Assembly (NCBI RefSeq): GCF_003952185.1
Contig: NZ_RXFS01000004.1
Span: forward strand, 310,001-374,000
Reading direction: 5' to 3'
Length of the DNA: 64,000 nt
Source: Variovorax sp. 679
GTDB lineage: Bacteria > Pseudomonadota > Gammaproteobacteria > Burkholderiales > Burkholderiaceae_C
Shown here: positions 25,779-34,311 of the stretch, in pieces
Layout: every line of letters begins with the position of its first letter
Numbering within the stretch: the first letter of the stretch is position 1
The notes under the pieces: generated by a model
The model's input: the letters and a program-made list of their open reading frames with translations, nothing else
Database searches by the model: none
What the model was told of the DNA's origin: nothing
Translations under genes and position numbers: made by a program

Positions 25779-26364
25779 CCTTTATTCGGAGCAGCCGACG
25801 TGGATGCATGCGATCGCGGCATGGATCAAGCTCGCGGTGTTGTCGGTGTGCGGCACGCTGCTGGTGCTGGTCGAGCGGCCTGTGCATCTGGCCATCGCCT
25901 GCGCGGCGGTGATGCTGATCTTCGTCTCGCTCGGGGCGCCTGCGTGGCGCCGCGTGCGCATGCTGGTTGGCGTGGCCGTTGCCGGTGGGCTGATCGTCGG
26001 CTTCCATTGGGCGATGGGCACGACACCGCTCGGCGTGGCCAGTGCGCTGCGCCTCGCCAGCGCAGCCACGCTCGCGCTGATGCTCACGCTGACCACCCGC
26101 TTCGAAGACCTGCTGGCGGTGCTCGAGGCGGTGCTGCATCCGCTGCAGCGCTTCGGCGTCCCGACCGAGCGGATCGCGCTGGGCCTTGGCCTGATGCTGC
26201 GCTTCGCCGAAAATTTCTATGTGCAGTGGCAGCGCCTCGACGATGCCTACCGCGCGCGCTCCGGCCACGGTGGCGGCCTGCGGCTGCTGGCGCCGCTGAC
26301 CATCCGCACGCTGCAGACGGCGGAGCGCGTGGCGGACGCGCTGGCCGCGCGGCTCGGGCGCTGA
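25771..26364 (+). CDS. bioN: Biotin ECF transporter transmembrane T component
   Basis: A 197-residue membrane protein with about five hydrophobic spans. The cytoplasmic coupling region near AYRARSGHGGG carries the Ala-Arg-type motif of ECF T components that contacts the ATPase. ATG at 25771 is chosen because it overlaps the bioM stop by 8 bp and gives a normal N-terminus (MRSLYSEQPTWMH). It connects BioM to the biotin-binding BioY. Confidence 0.88.
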   Translation: MRSLYSEQPTWMHAIAAWIKLAVLSVCGTLLVLVERPVHLAIACAAVMLIFVSLGAPAWRRVRMLVGVAVAGGLIVGFHWAMGTTPLGVASALRLASAATLALMLTLTTRFEDLLAVLEAVLHPLQRFGVPTERIALGLGLMLRFAENFYVQWQRLDDAYRARSGHGGGLRLLAPLTIRTLQTAERVADALAARLGR

Positions 26365-26398
26365 TCCTTCTTTCCGTCTTTTCTCGATTGCGACTGCC

Positions 26399-26992
26399 AT
26401 GACCACCACTTCAGGCTCCCTCACTTCCTCCCGTTCGCTCTCGTACATCGCGCTGTTCGCGGCGCTGATGGCGGTGTTCGGCCTGATCCCGAAGATCGAC
26501 CTGCCGTTCGGCGTGCCGATCACGCTGCAGTCGCTGGGCGTGATGCTCGCGGGCTGCCTGCTGGGGCCGCGCCGCGGCTTCCTGGCCATCGCGCTGTTCC
26601 TGCTCGCGGTGGCGCTGGGCCTGCCGCTGCTGCCGGGCGGCCGTGGCGGCTTGAGCGTGTTCGTGGCACCGGCCGGGGGCTTCCTGTTCGGCTGGATGTT
26701 CGGTGCCTTCGCCTGCGGCTTGCTGATGCGCCTCGCTGTGCGCCGCATGGGCGAGGCCACGGGCACGGGGCTGCTGGTGGCGGCCTTCCTGTCGTCGGTG
26801 GTGGGCGGGATCGGCGTGGTCTACGCCTTCGGCATCGTCGGGCTCTCGCTGATCGCGCACATGTCGCTGTCGCAGGCCGCGCTGGCCATGCTGGTATTCA
26901 TTCCCGGCGACCTCATCAAGTGCGGCATCTGCGCGATGCTGGTGCAGACCGTGATGCGCGGCATGCCCGGTTGGCGGCTCGACCGCGACTGA
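26399..26992 (+). CDS. bioY: Biotin-specific S component BioY
   Basis: A 197-residue, six-span membrane protein with the BioY hallmarks: YIALFAALMAVFG, PFGVPITLQSLGVMLAG, LPGGRGGLSVFVAPAGGFL and IPGDLIKC. It captures biotin; with BioMN it forms the high-affinity transporter. It starts 34 bp after bioN and ends 9 bp before the convergent DUF6314-like gene. No biotin biosynthesis gene or BirA operator is visible nearby. Confidence 0.94.
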   Translation: MTTTSGSLTSSRSLSYIALFAALMAVFGLIPKIDLPFGVPITLQSLGVMLAGCLLGPRRGFLAIALFLLAVALGLPLLPGGRGGLSVFVAPAGGFLFGWMFGAFACGLLMRLAVRRMGEATGTGLLVAAFLSSVVGGIGVVYAFGIVGLSLIAHMSLSQAALAMLVFIPGDLIKCGICAMLVQTVMRGMPGWRLDRD

Positions 26993-27001
26993 GCTTTCCG
27001 G

Positions 27002-27481
27002 CTACCCGGCGCGCCGGCTGAAGACGGTGGCCGAGAGGTAGTCCTTGCGCGGGCCGTGCACCGTGTGGCGGATCGTGAATGACCCGTCGGGCAGGAAGCG
27101 GTAGCTGCTGTCGTAGGTGTCGGGCGTGCACAGGTGCGTGGCCGAGCCGGCGAGCGCGTCGCCATCGCGAACGATGGCGATGGCGTGGAACAGGCGCGGC
27201 GGCGTCTCGGCGAAATGCACCAGGAAGCCGCCGGGCGCACGCTCGAAGAGGTATTCGCGGTGCCCGTCGAATTCCTTGCCGTCGGTCAGGCGGATCCGGC
27301 CCTCCTCGCGGTACTTGAGCATTCCGGTTTCCAGCGGCGTGAACGTGGCGACGCCGCTCATGCTGGCCTGGCCCTCGATGTTCCGCTGCAGGGTCCATTC
27401 GCCCGCCAGCCTGTCGAACACGGCGTCGGGGCTGCCCCAAGGGGCCAAGGGGGGTGAAGGGGCAGGGGCCGGTTCGCTCAT
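27002..27481 (-). CDS. DUF6314-like protein
   Basis: A 159-residue protein beginning MSEPAPAPSPP. The core (LAGEWTLQRNIEGQASMSG, MLKYREEGRIRLTDG, YRFLPDGSFTIRHTVHGPRKDY) looks like the lipocalin-like DUF6314 family, which has no assigned function. It is convergent with bioY. An in-frame upstream ATG would add 26 residues without similarity to the domain. Confidence 0.75.
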   Translation of the reverse strand: MSEPAPAPSPPLAPWGSPDAVFDRLAGEWTLQRNIEGQASMSGVATFTPLETGMLKYREEGRIRLTDGKEFDGHREYLFERAPGGFLVHFAETPPRLFHAIAIVRDGDALAGSATHLCTPDTYDSSYRFLPDGSFTIRHTVHGPRKDYLSATVFSRRAG

Positions 27482-27561
27482 GCGGGGGACTCTACGGCAG
27501 GCGGTGATCTGCTTTCTTGGCGGTTGATTGTTTCCATGGTGTGAACACCGCGGTTCCATTG

Positions 27562-27581
27562 TCTAAGGGTTTTTACTTAGA
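27562..27581 (+). promoter_or_regulatory. Dyad TCTAAG-N8-CTTAGA before the small repeat protein
   Basis: Perfect 6-bp arms with an 8-base T-rich spacer, about 90 bp before the ATG of the gene at 27670. It stands out against the GC-rich background and may overlap the promoter. Confidence 0.45.
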
Positions 27582-27669
27582 TAACGGCGCACAATTCTTC
27601 CCATGGACCAGCCCTTCAGCTGATCCAGACCAAGAAACAAGAACCGAACCAATTGAAGGACACATCCAA

Positions 27670-28038
27670 ATGACCGCCTCGAAGCTCCTCTCCGCCGTTT
27701 CCCTCGCCCTGCTGGCCGTTGCCGGCGGTGCCCACGCCGAAACCTATGAAGGCGTGCACCAGCTGACCTCGGCCGCCAGCCGCGCCGACGTCGCCGGCCA
27801 GGCCGTGGTTGCCGCCCATAGCGCCAACCCCTACGCCACCGGTGCCAATGCCGGCCCGGCCAAGGTGATCGTCTCGACCGCCAGCCGCTCCGCCGTTCGC
27901 GCCGAAGCCGTGGCCGCCGCCCGCAGCGGTGACCCGTATGCCGAAGGTGCTTCCTCGGGCGTGGCCCCCATCGTGGCCAGCTCGGTGGACCGCGCCGCAG
28001 CCCGCGCTGCCGCTCATGGCGACGCACTGCCGCTGTAA
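27670..28038 (+). CDS. Small exported Ala-rich protein with internal repeats
   Basis: A 122-residue protein. A signal peptide (residues 1-23, cleaved near AHA) is followed by about two and a half copies of a ~36-residue unit whose core reads ASRxxVxxxAVxAAxSxxPYAxG (ASRADVAGQAVVAAHSANPY, then ASRSAVRAEAVAAARSGDPY, then a short VDRAAARAAA). It loosely resembles small secreted Burkholderiales DUF4148-type proteins. Function unknown. It has its own dyad upstream and a strong terminator downstream, so it is probably a well-expressed monocistronic gene. Confidence 0.78.
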   Translation: MTASKLLSAVSLALLAVAGGAHAETYEGVHQLTSAASRADVAGQAVVAAHSANPYATGANAGPAKVIVSTASRSAVRAEAVAAARSGDPYAEGASSGVAPIVASSVDRAAARAAAHGDALPL

Positions 28039-28058
28039 TTCCCTGCGGGGTTGAAAGA

Positions 28059-28084
28059 AAGCCGGGCCATGGCCCGGCTTTTTT
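28059..28084 (+). terminator. Rho-independent terminator
   Basis: The palindrome AAGCCGGGCC-ATGGCC-CGGCTT forms a strong GC-rich stem followed by a run of T (28079-28084). It lies 21 bp after the stop of the small repeat protein. Confidence 0.9.
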
Positions 28085-28091
28085 GCCGGCA

Positions 28092-28784
28092 TCAGCGCGG
28101 GGGCAGCAGCCGCAGCGCGGCGACGAGCAGGGGCTCGCCGCTGCCGCCGGCCGCTTCGCGCAGCTCGACGGACCATTGCGCGGTTTGATCACCGCGCCCG
28201 GATTGCGCGCGAAGTTCGCAGGCATAGACGACTCTTCCGGCACGCGCATCCTCGCGCGACGCGATCGTTTCATCGCAGCACTCCCCGGCCAGCGAGCGCG
28301 TACCGTCAGCCGCATCGAGGACGCAGCGCCGCACCAGCCGCACTGCGATGCGCTCAGGCGCCACGGTGCGTTCGCTTTCTTGCGCAGCCGGCACCGTCGC
28401 GTGCAGGCGCAGCTCGAAGGGCTCGCCGATGCGAAAGCCTTCCCCGCGCTCCAGCGACATGTTCTCCAGCGCGACCCGCACCCGGCGGCGTTCGCGCAGC
28501 CTCGTGACGACGGCCAGCACCGACAGCACCGAGAAGACGCCGAAGAAAGGCACCCCCACCAGCATCCAGAGCCATTGCCAGCCGCCGGCCAGCGACCAGC
28601 GCATTGCCTGGAAGCCGAAGACCGCCATGAACACCAGCACCGCCAGCGCGACCAGCCAGGCGATGCGGTCGGCGGCCGACCTCGACACCCGTTCCGTGGC
28701 CTGCGGCATGGCCGAAGTCCACGAGGTGGGCAGGCGTTCGCCGGCCGACGAAGGGGCGATGTCTGGATGGTGTCGATGCGGCAT
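28092..28784 (-). CDS. Hypothetical membrane protein
   Basis: A 230-residue protein. Two hydrophobic spans (about residues 41-62 and 70-96; WLVALAVLVFMAVFGFQAM and LWMLVGVPFFGVFSVLSVLAV) are followed by a basic RLRERRR stop-transfer and a soluble C-terminal domain rich in beta-forming segments. The topology resembles DUF3592-like proteins, but I do not recognise it firmly. The ATG at 28784 is preferred over one 36 codons upstream, which adds an arginine-rich leader. Confidence 0.62.
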   Translation of the reverse strand: MPHRHHPDIAPSSAGERLPTSWTSAMPQATERVSRSAADRIAWLVALAVLVFMAVFGFQAMRWSLAGGWQWLWMLVGVPFFGVFSVLSVLAVVTRLRERRRVRVALENMSLERGEGFRIGEPFELRLHATVPAAQESERTVAPERIAVRLVRRCVLDAADGTRSLAGECCDETIASREDARAGRVVYACELRAQSGRGDQTAQWSVELREAAGGSGEPLLVAALRLLPPR

Positions 28785-29047
28785 GAAGAGCCGCCGAGCA
28801 TAGCCAGCAGCCCGGCGGCCCCGGGTGGTGCAGCCCCGGCCAAGTGGCAGAGCCGGCTTCGCCATAAGGCGCATTGCCTTGCCATTGCGCATCCTTCATG
28901 ATGGTGCGGTACGGAAGGGATGCCGCTGGACATCATGCTTTCGCACTACTGCGCCATCGTGGTGCGCTCGGGTAAAAATACGAACACGCTTCCGCCAGGA
29001 AAAAAGAAAGCATGACCCGTTGCCGCCGAAGCGGCAGCCCAACACGC

Positions 29048-29653
29048 ATGGCCCTTACTCTCGACCCAGAAGACACGCGCGGACGCATCCACGACCTGGT
29101 ATGGAGCGGCTTTTATCCCGACGCCGATGTCGAGTGGATGATCACCGACGAGTACCTCGACCCTGACGAAATCACCAGCGAAGACCGCGCCTGGGTCAAG
29201 GCCGAGGCGGCGAGCGCCTGCGCCGCCAGGCGCGCGGCCGAGGCCGGCTGGCCTGCGCAGACTGAATACGACCGGCTCGAAGCCGTGTTCGCGCAACTGC
29301 GCAGCGAGAAGATCATTGCGCTGCACCGTGCGGGCAACACCCTCGCCGATGGCCACGACGACGTGCGCGAGCAGTGGCGCGCCGCCGGCCGGGCCGAGTC
29401 GGGCATCCGCGGCTGCTGCTTCTATCACGCGCAGGACCTCGACACGGCGGTGCGCACCGGCCGCCTGCACCTTGCCTTCAGCGGCGGCATGATCCCCGAG
29501 ATCGAGCAGCGCGAGGCCAACACCGCGGCGGTGGGCCATCGCATCGTCGAACTGCTGCGCGCGGCCGGCTTCGGCGCGCACTGGAGCGGCAACATCAACG
29601 AGCGCATCGAAGCCGACCTCGGCCAATGGCGCAAGCGAGGCCCCTCCGCGTGA
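29048..29653 (+). CDS. DUF6891-like cytosolic protein
   Basis: A 201-residue acidic protein with LDPEDTRGRIHDLVWSGFY at the N-terminus, an internal GCCFYHAQDLDTAV segment and FGAHWSGNINERI near the end. It appears to belong to a bacterial family of unknown function (DUF6891 is my best guess). No signal or membrane segment. Its TGA overlaps the GTG start of the VanW-glycosyltransferase fusion (29650-29653), so the two are coupled. Confidence 0.65.
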   Translation: MALTLDPEDTRGRIHDLVWSGFYPDADVEWMITDEYLDPDEITSEDRAWVKAEAASACAARRAAEAGWPAQTEYDRLEAVFAQLRSEKIIALHRAGNTLADGHDDVREQWRAAGRAESGIRGCCFYHAQDLDTAVRTGRLHLAFSGGMIPEIEQREANTAAVGHRIVELLRAAGFGAHWSGNINERIEADLGQWRKRGPSA

Positions 29654-31461
29654 GCGTGCAGGCCTGGCAGCCGCCGCGCCGCATCGACGCGATCGACTTC
29701 TGGCTGCGTTCGCGGCTGCTGGCCGCGGCCCATGCGCTGCGCGAGACCCTGCGGCCTTCGGCCCGCCGATGGCCTGCTGCCAGCGACGCACTGGCCGACG
29801 CGCCGGTGCTCGCGCAATACCGCGCACCCTTGTGGACCGACGGCCGCGCGGACGAATTCCCGCTCGTGGCCGGCAAGGTGCACAACCTTCGCGTGGCACG
29901 CCGTGCCTTCGACGCCGTCGAGGTACCGGCCGGCGAGGTACTGAGCTTCTGGCGCCAGCTGGGCAGGCCGGCCTCGTGGCGCGGCTTCGTGCAGGGCCGC
30001 GAACTGCGCGGCGGCTGCGTGGTGCCGACGCTGGCCGGCGGGCTGTGCCAGCTGTCGAATGCGCTCGCCACCGCGGCGGTGCGCGCGGGCTTCGAACTGG
30101 TGGAGCGGCACGGGCACACGGCGCGCATCGAGCAGGCGGGCGAGCTGGTTGGCGATGCCGTCGACGCGACGGTGTTCTGGAACTACGTCGATCTCAAGGT
30201 GCGCGCCAGGCAGGCATGGCGGCTCGAAGTGGAGCTGACCGGCACGGAGCTGGTGTTGCGCATCCGGGGGCGGGACGCGCCGGTTGCGCCTTTCGTGCCC
30301 GTCACGATGCACCGCGCAAGCGAGGACGCGGGCGCTGCATTGCCCGTGGCGCGCGGCTGCCTCAGCTGCGACCAGACCGCGTGCTTCCGCCATCGTCCGC
30401 AGGTCGACGTCGGACCCGAGGGGCTCACCGCTGCATTGCTCGATGGCTGGACGCCGGAGTTCGCGCGCTTCCTGCGCGAGGAACATCCGGGCGCGCAGCG
30501 CATGCAGCCGGTGCCGTTGCGGCTGGCGTTCTGGCGCCGCCCCGCGACGGGCTGGCATCGCGAACCGGTGGCAGAGGGTGTCGCGCCCGCGCGGGAGCCA
30601 TGGGCCGCGAGCCTGCGCCGCGCGCTGTGGCAGCGGCTGTGGGCGCGGCAGCCGGGACGGCGTCAGGCCAGCCTGATCGACGGCCAGCGCTGGCTCGCGC
30701 AGGCCTTCGCTGCGAGGCTGAAACCGGAGCACACGCAGCTGGTGGTCGAGCAGTCGTTGCTGCCGCACCTGCAGCGCATCGGCGCGCTCGACGGCCGCCG
30801 CATCATCGTGCTGGCCGGCGCGCTGCCGATGACCGACATCGAAAAGCGGCTCGACGAAGCTTCACAGCGCTGGCCCGGCGACGCCACCTTGCGCGACTTC
30901 CGGGCCGAACCGTCGCTGGTGCGGGCCGAGTCGCAGGCGCTTGCGCGCGCGTCGGTCGTGGTCACGCCGCATGCCGAAGTCGTCCGGCAACTCGCGGCAC
31001 TGGCGCCGCAAGCGGCGTCGAGGCGACTTGACTGGGCGCTGCCGGATGCGAGAGCCATTCATCGTGCCAACGTCGAACGCCAGGAGCTTCCACTCGTCGT
31101 GTTCGCCGCCAGCGCATTGGCGCGCAAGGGCGCACGCGAACTCGCAGCCGCGCTGCAGGGTTGGCCGTGCAGGCTGCGCGTGCTGGGATCGGCTTCGGAC
31201 GATGCGCGGCTCTGGCAGGGCATCGGGCACGTCGAACACATGAACTGGCAGGGCGACTGGCTGGCCGGCGCCGACGTCGTGGCGCTGCCCGCGCACATCG
31301 AGCATTCGCCGCGTGCGGTGCTGCGCGCAGTGGCGGCCGGCGTGCCGGTGGTAGCGTCGGCGGCATGCGGCCTCGGTGGGCTGCACGGCGTACGCGAAAT
31401 CGCGCCCGGTGACGTGGATGCGCTTCGCGCCGCGTTGCTCGCGGCCTGCCGCTCTTCCTGA
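29650..31461 (+). CDS. VanW-domain and GT-B glycosyltransferase-like fusion protein
   Basis: A 603-residue protein from a GTG start. Residues about 60-215 form a VanW domain (LVAGKVHNLRVARRAFDAV, GEVLSFWRQLGRP, GGGLCQLSNAL-type core seen as LAGGLCQLSNALATAAVRAG, DATVFWNYVDL). A cluster Cys237-x2-Cys240-x4-Cys245-x2-His248 follows. Residues about 350-600 resemble the C-terminal part of a GT4-like GT-B fold (ASVVVTPHAEVV, VFAASALARKGARELAAAL, HSPRAVLRAVAAGVPVVAS). VanW has no proven reaction; a role in envelope sugar or peptidoglycan modification is inferred. No membrane span is seen. Confidence 0.75.
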   Translation: MSVQAWQPPRRIDAIDFWLRSRLLAAAHALRETLRPSARRWPAASDALADAPVLAQYRAPLWTDGRADEFPLVAGKVHNLRVARRAFDAVEVPAGEVLSFWRQLGRPASWRGFVQGRELRGGCVVPTLAGGLCQLSNALATAAVRAGFELVERHGHTARIEQAGELVGDAVDATVFWNYVDLKVRARQAWRLEVELTGTELVLRIRGRDAPVAPFVPVTMHRASEDAGAALPVARGCLSCDQTACFRHRPQVDVGPEGLTAALLDGWTPEFARFLREEHPGAQRMQPVPLRLAFWRRPATGWHREPVAEGVAPAREPWAASLRRALWQRLWARQPGRRQASLIDGQRWLAQAFAARLKPEHTQLVVEQSLLPHLQRIGALDGRRIIVLAGALPMTDIEKRLDEASQRWPGDATLRDFRAEPSLVRAESQALARASVVVTPHAEVVRQLAALAPQAASRRLDWALPDARAIHRANVERQELPLVVFAASALARKGARELAAALQGWPCRLRVLGSASDDARLWQGIGHVEHMNWQGDWLAGADVVALPAHIEHSPRAVLRAVAAGVPVVASAACGLGGLHGVREIAPGDVDALRAALLAACRSS

Positions 31462-31587
31462 ACGGAGACGACACGTGGCATCGATAGCATGGGCTCGCGC
31501 GGGCCTCGCGGTGCCGATCATCGCGCGAACACTTTCGGCCTTCAGCGGGCCGCGGCAAAAGAAGAACACGGGAGCAGCATTTCAGAC

Positions 31588-33267
31588 ATGACCATCGATC
31601 TCCAGACACTCAAGTGCGGCGAATGCGGCAGCAGCGTGCTCAAGCGCACCGGCCTCAACGAATACACCTGCGAGCACTGCGGCTCCGTCACGCTGGTGGA
31701 AGACAACGTATCCGACCGGCTGGAGCGCGTGCTCGACCAGGTGAAGAACGAAGCCGGCCGCCGGCTCGCGGCCGAGGAGGCGCGCAAGCAGGCGCTCATG
31801 ATGCGCAAGGTCGGCATCGGGGTGGCCGTCGCGGTGGTGCTCTTCAGCGTGGTGGGCGTATTCCTCGGCAGCCGCAATGCCGACACGCGCGGTGCGTCCG
31901 GCTCGCAGCGTGTCGTGGCCGCGGTCGACCGCACGATTCCCGTCGACGGCCTCAAGCTCGACGAGCCGCGCCAGGTGCTCGTGGGCAGCGGCAGTTCGGC
32001 CAGCCCCAAGCTGCTGGTGGTGGCGCGCAATGAAACCGGCAAGCCGCTGTCGCGCGCGGGCATCCGCGCCGTGTACTTCGATGGCGAGAACAAGCTCGAC
32101 GAGCGCAGCGAGATGCTGCCGGTGTCCGTGCTGGAGCCCGGCGAGAGCGCGCCCGCGCTGATCGACATGCCCAGCGGCAAGAACGTCACGCGGCAGGAGC
32201 TGCGCGTGCAGAAGCTGGCCGAGCCCTACAGCGCGGTGAAAGGGCTGCGCATGGCCTTGTCGCGCGTGCGGCTCGTGCAGCAGGGCGACCGTGTGCGGCT
32301 GGTGGGCCGCATCGTCAACGACCGCAAGGACGCCGCCGTGCTCGGCGGCTTCGAGGTGCTGGCGACGCTGTACGACGACGCGGGGCAGGTGATCGGCTTC
32401 GGCCACGGCTACGGGCAGGCCAACGAGATCAAGCCGGGCGCGCGCACGTCGGTGGACGTGAGCATCTCGCGCTTCGGCCGCGCCGCGGCCATCGCGGCGT
32501 GGGACTACCGCGTCGGCTACAGCACGGTCGACGCATCGGGCGCGCGCACGCCGGTGTTGACCGGCGGCGATCGCGTGATCCGCACGGCGGGCGGCCCGGA
32601 GACCTTCAACCCCGAGCTGCGCCTGGGCACCGACGACCTGCTGGCCGACGACAGCGAGCGCTTCGACGACAAGCTGCTCGAGCTGCTGCCGCTGGTGGAC
32701 GGGCGCAACAACATCCAGCAGCGGCTGTTCCTGGGCGAGCTCGTCAACCGCAGCACCGACGCCGTTGTGCTCGCGCCGGGCGGCGTGATCTCGCGCTTCA
32801 GCGGCAGCAAGGCGCATGGCACGACCACCATCGCGGGGCTGGCGTATCTCTATCCCGGCGAGCGCTTCCCGATCTTCCTGGAGCCGCAGGACATGGAGCG
32901 CTTCACCGACACCCGCATCGAGTGGAAGCCGATGCGCCGTGCGGCGCTGCCCGGCCCGCGCAAGCCGCTGGAGGTGAAGGTGACGGGCACCAAGGCCGCG
33001 ACGGGCAGCGTGCTGCTCAACTTCAGCCAGCGCTTCGCCTACAAGTACGTCGAGGTCAGCGGCAGCGTGAAGAACCCCGGCACGGGCATCGTCGGCAAGG
33101 TGCGGCTGTGGGTGAGCCTGCGCGACCGCAACGGGCAGCTCACGGGCTTCAAGCTGGTGGAGAACCTGCCGGCCATCGCGCCGGGCGAGAGCGTGCCCTT
33201 CCAGGTGAGCGTGGAGCAGAACGGCCGCGACTTCGCGAGCGTGACGACGCTATACCAAACCGAATAG
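31588..33267 (+). CDS. Zinc-ribbon, single-span membrane protein with FxLYD-like domains
   Basis: A 559-residue protein. The N-terminus is a zinc ribbon (CGEC at residues 10-13 and CEHC near 29-32). A coiled segment leads to one membrane span (VGIGVAVAVVLFSVVGVFLG, about 73-92). The long remainder has repeated beta-rich modules of the FxLYD kind (VRLVGRIVNDRKD, FEVLATLYDDAGQVIGFG, YVEVSGSVKNPGTG). The topology puts the zinc ribbon inside and the modules outside. It follows the VanW fusion after 126 bp on the same strand. Function unknown. Confidence 0.75.
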   Translation: MTIDLQTLKCGECGSSVLKRTGLNEYTCEHCGSVTLVEDNVSDRLERVLDQVKNEAGRRLAAEEARKQALMMRKVGIGVAVAVVLFSVVGVFLGSRNADTRGASGSQRVVAAVDRTIPVDGLKLDEPRQVLVGSGSSASPKLLVVARNETGKPLSRAGIRAVYFDGENKLDERSEMLPVSVLEPGESAPALIDMPSGKNVTRQELRVQKLAEPYSAVKGLRMALSRVRLVQQGDRVRLVGRIVNDRKDAAVLGGFEVLATLYDDAGQVIGFGHGYGQANEIKPGARTSVDVSISRFGRAAAIAAWDYRVGYSTVDASGARTPVLTGGDRVIRTAGGPETFNPELRLGTDDLLADDSERFDDKLLELLPLVDGRNNIQQRLFLGELVNRSTDAVVLAPGGVISRFSGSKAHGTTTIAGLAYLYPGERFPIFLEPQDMERFTDTRIEWKPMRRAALPGPRKPLEVKVTGTKAATGSVLLNFSQRFAYKYVEVSGSVKNPGTGIVGKVRLWVSLRDRNGQLTGFKLVENLPAIAPGESVPFQVSVEQNGRDFASVTTLYQTE

Positions 33268-33312
33268 CCCCTGGGGCAGCGGCGTTGGGCGGTTCGCGCC
33301 ATGATCGCGGCC

Positions 33313-34305
33313 ATGATTCCGTTATCGATCCTCGACCTTTCCCCGATCACCGAGGGCAGCGACGCCGCGCAGTCGTTCCGCAACTCGCTCTCGCTGGCGC
33401 AGCACGGAGAGAAGCTGGGCTACACGCGCTACTGGCTGGCCGAGCACCACGGCATGCCGGGCATCGCGAGCGCGGCCACCGCCGTGCTGCTGTCGTACGT
33501 GGGGGCGGGTACGTCCACCATCCGAATCGGCGCCGGCGGCGTGATGCTGCCGAACCATTCGCCGCTGGTGATCGCCGAGCAGTTCGGCACGCTCGAATCG
33601 CTGTACCCGGGGCGCATCGACCTGGGTCTCGGGCGTGCGCCGGGCTCCGACCAGCGCACCGCGCGTGCCCTGCGGCGCAACCTCGAATCGGACGCCGACC
33701 AGTTTCCGCAGGACGTGGTCGAGCTGATGGACTTCATGTCGAAGACACCGCAGCAGCCCGTGCGGGCCGTGCCGGGCGCGGGGCTCGAGGTGCCGGTGTG
33801 GATCCTCGGATCGAGCACCTTCGGCGCGCAGCTCGCGGCGCACCTGGGCCTGCCCTATGCCTTTGCCTCGCACTTCGCGCCGCAGCAGATCATGCAGGCC
33901 ATCCAGATCTATCGCGAGACCTTCAAGCCCTCGGCGCAGCTGCAGAAGCCGTACGTGATGCTGGGATTCAACGTGTTCGCGGCCGACACCGATGAGGAGG
34001 CCGAGTTCCGCGCCACCTCGTGGCAGCAGGCCTTCGTGAACCTGCGCAGCGGACGGCCCGGACGCCTGCCGCCGCCGGTGGAGAACTATCGGCAGAAGGT
34101 CGGGCCGGCGGAGAACGCGCTGCTCGACTCGGTGCTGTCGTGCTCCGCGGTGGGTTCGGTCGAGACGGTGAAGAAGGGCGTGGAGGCCTTCGTCGCGCGC
34201 ACGGGCGCGGACGAACTCATGATCACCTCGCAGGTGTTCGACCACGTCGCCCGGCTGCGCTCGTACGAGCTGCTCGCCGAGGCCTTCGGGCAGAAGAGGC
34301 GCTAG
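33313..34305 (+). CDS. Luciferase-like (LLM) flavin oxidoreductase, YhbW-like
   Basis: A 330-residue TIM-barrel flavoprotein closely resembling E. coli YhbW across its length ([62 protein letters not shown]). Members bind FMN and act as monooxygenases or reductases; YhbW's substrate is not established. Starts at 33301 and 33313 are both possible; the second aligns with YhbW. It is convergent with the acyl-CoA ligase, only 6 bp apart. Confidence 0.9.
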   Translation: MIPLSILDLSPITEGSDAAQSFRNSLSLAQHGEKLGYTRYWLAEHHGMPGIASAATAVLLSYVGAGTSTIRIGAGGVMLPNHSPLVIAEQFGTLESLYPGRIDLGLGRAPGSDQRTARALRRNLESDADQFPQDVVELMDFMSKTPQQPVRAVPGAGLEVPVWILGSSTFGAQLAAHLGLPYAFASHFAPQQIMQAIQIYRETFKPSAQLQKPYVMLGFNVFAADTDEEAEFRATSWQQAFVNLRSGRPGRLPPPVENYRQKVGPAENALLDSVLSCSAVGSVETVKKGVEAFVARTGADELMITSQVFDHVARLRSYELLAEAFGQKRR

Positions 34306-34311
34306 CAGGCC

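Noticed and set aside
27541..27553. 13-bp match to one arm of the interspersed repeat (gtgaacaccgcgg)
   Set aside because: The pairing arm, the inner hairpin and the C/G hairpin are all missing, so it is chance or a worn relic.
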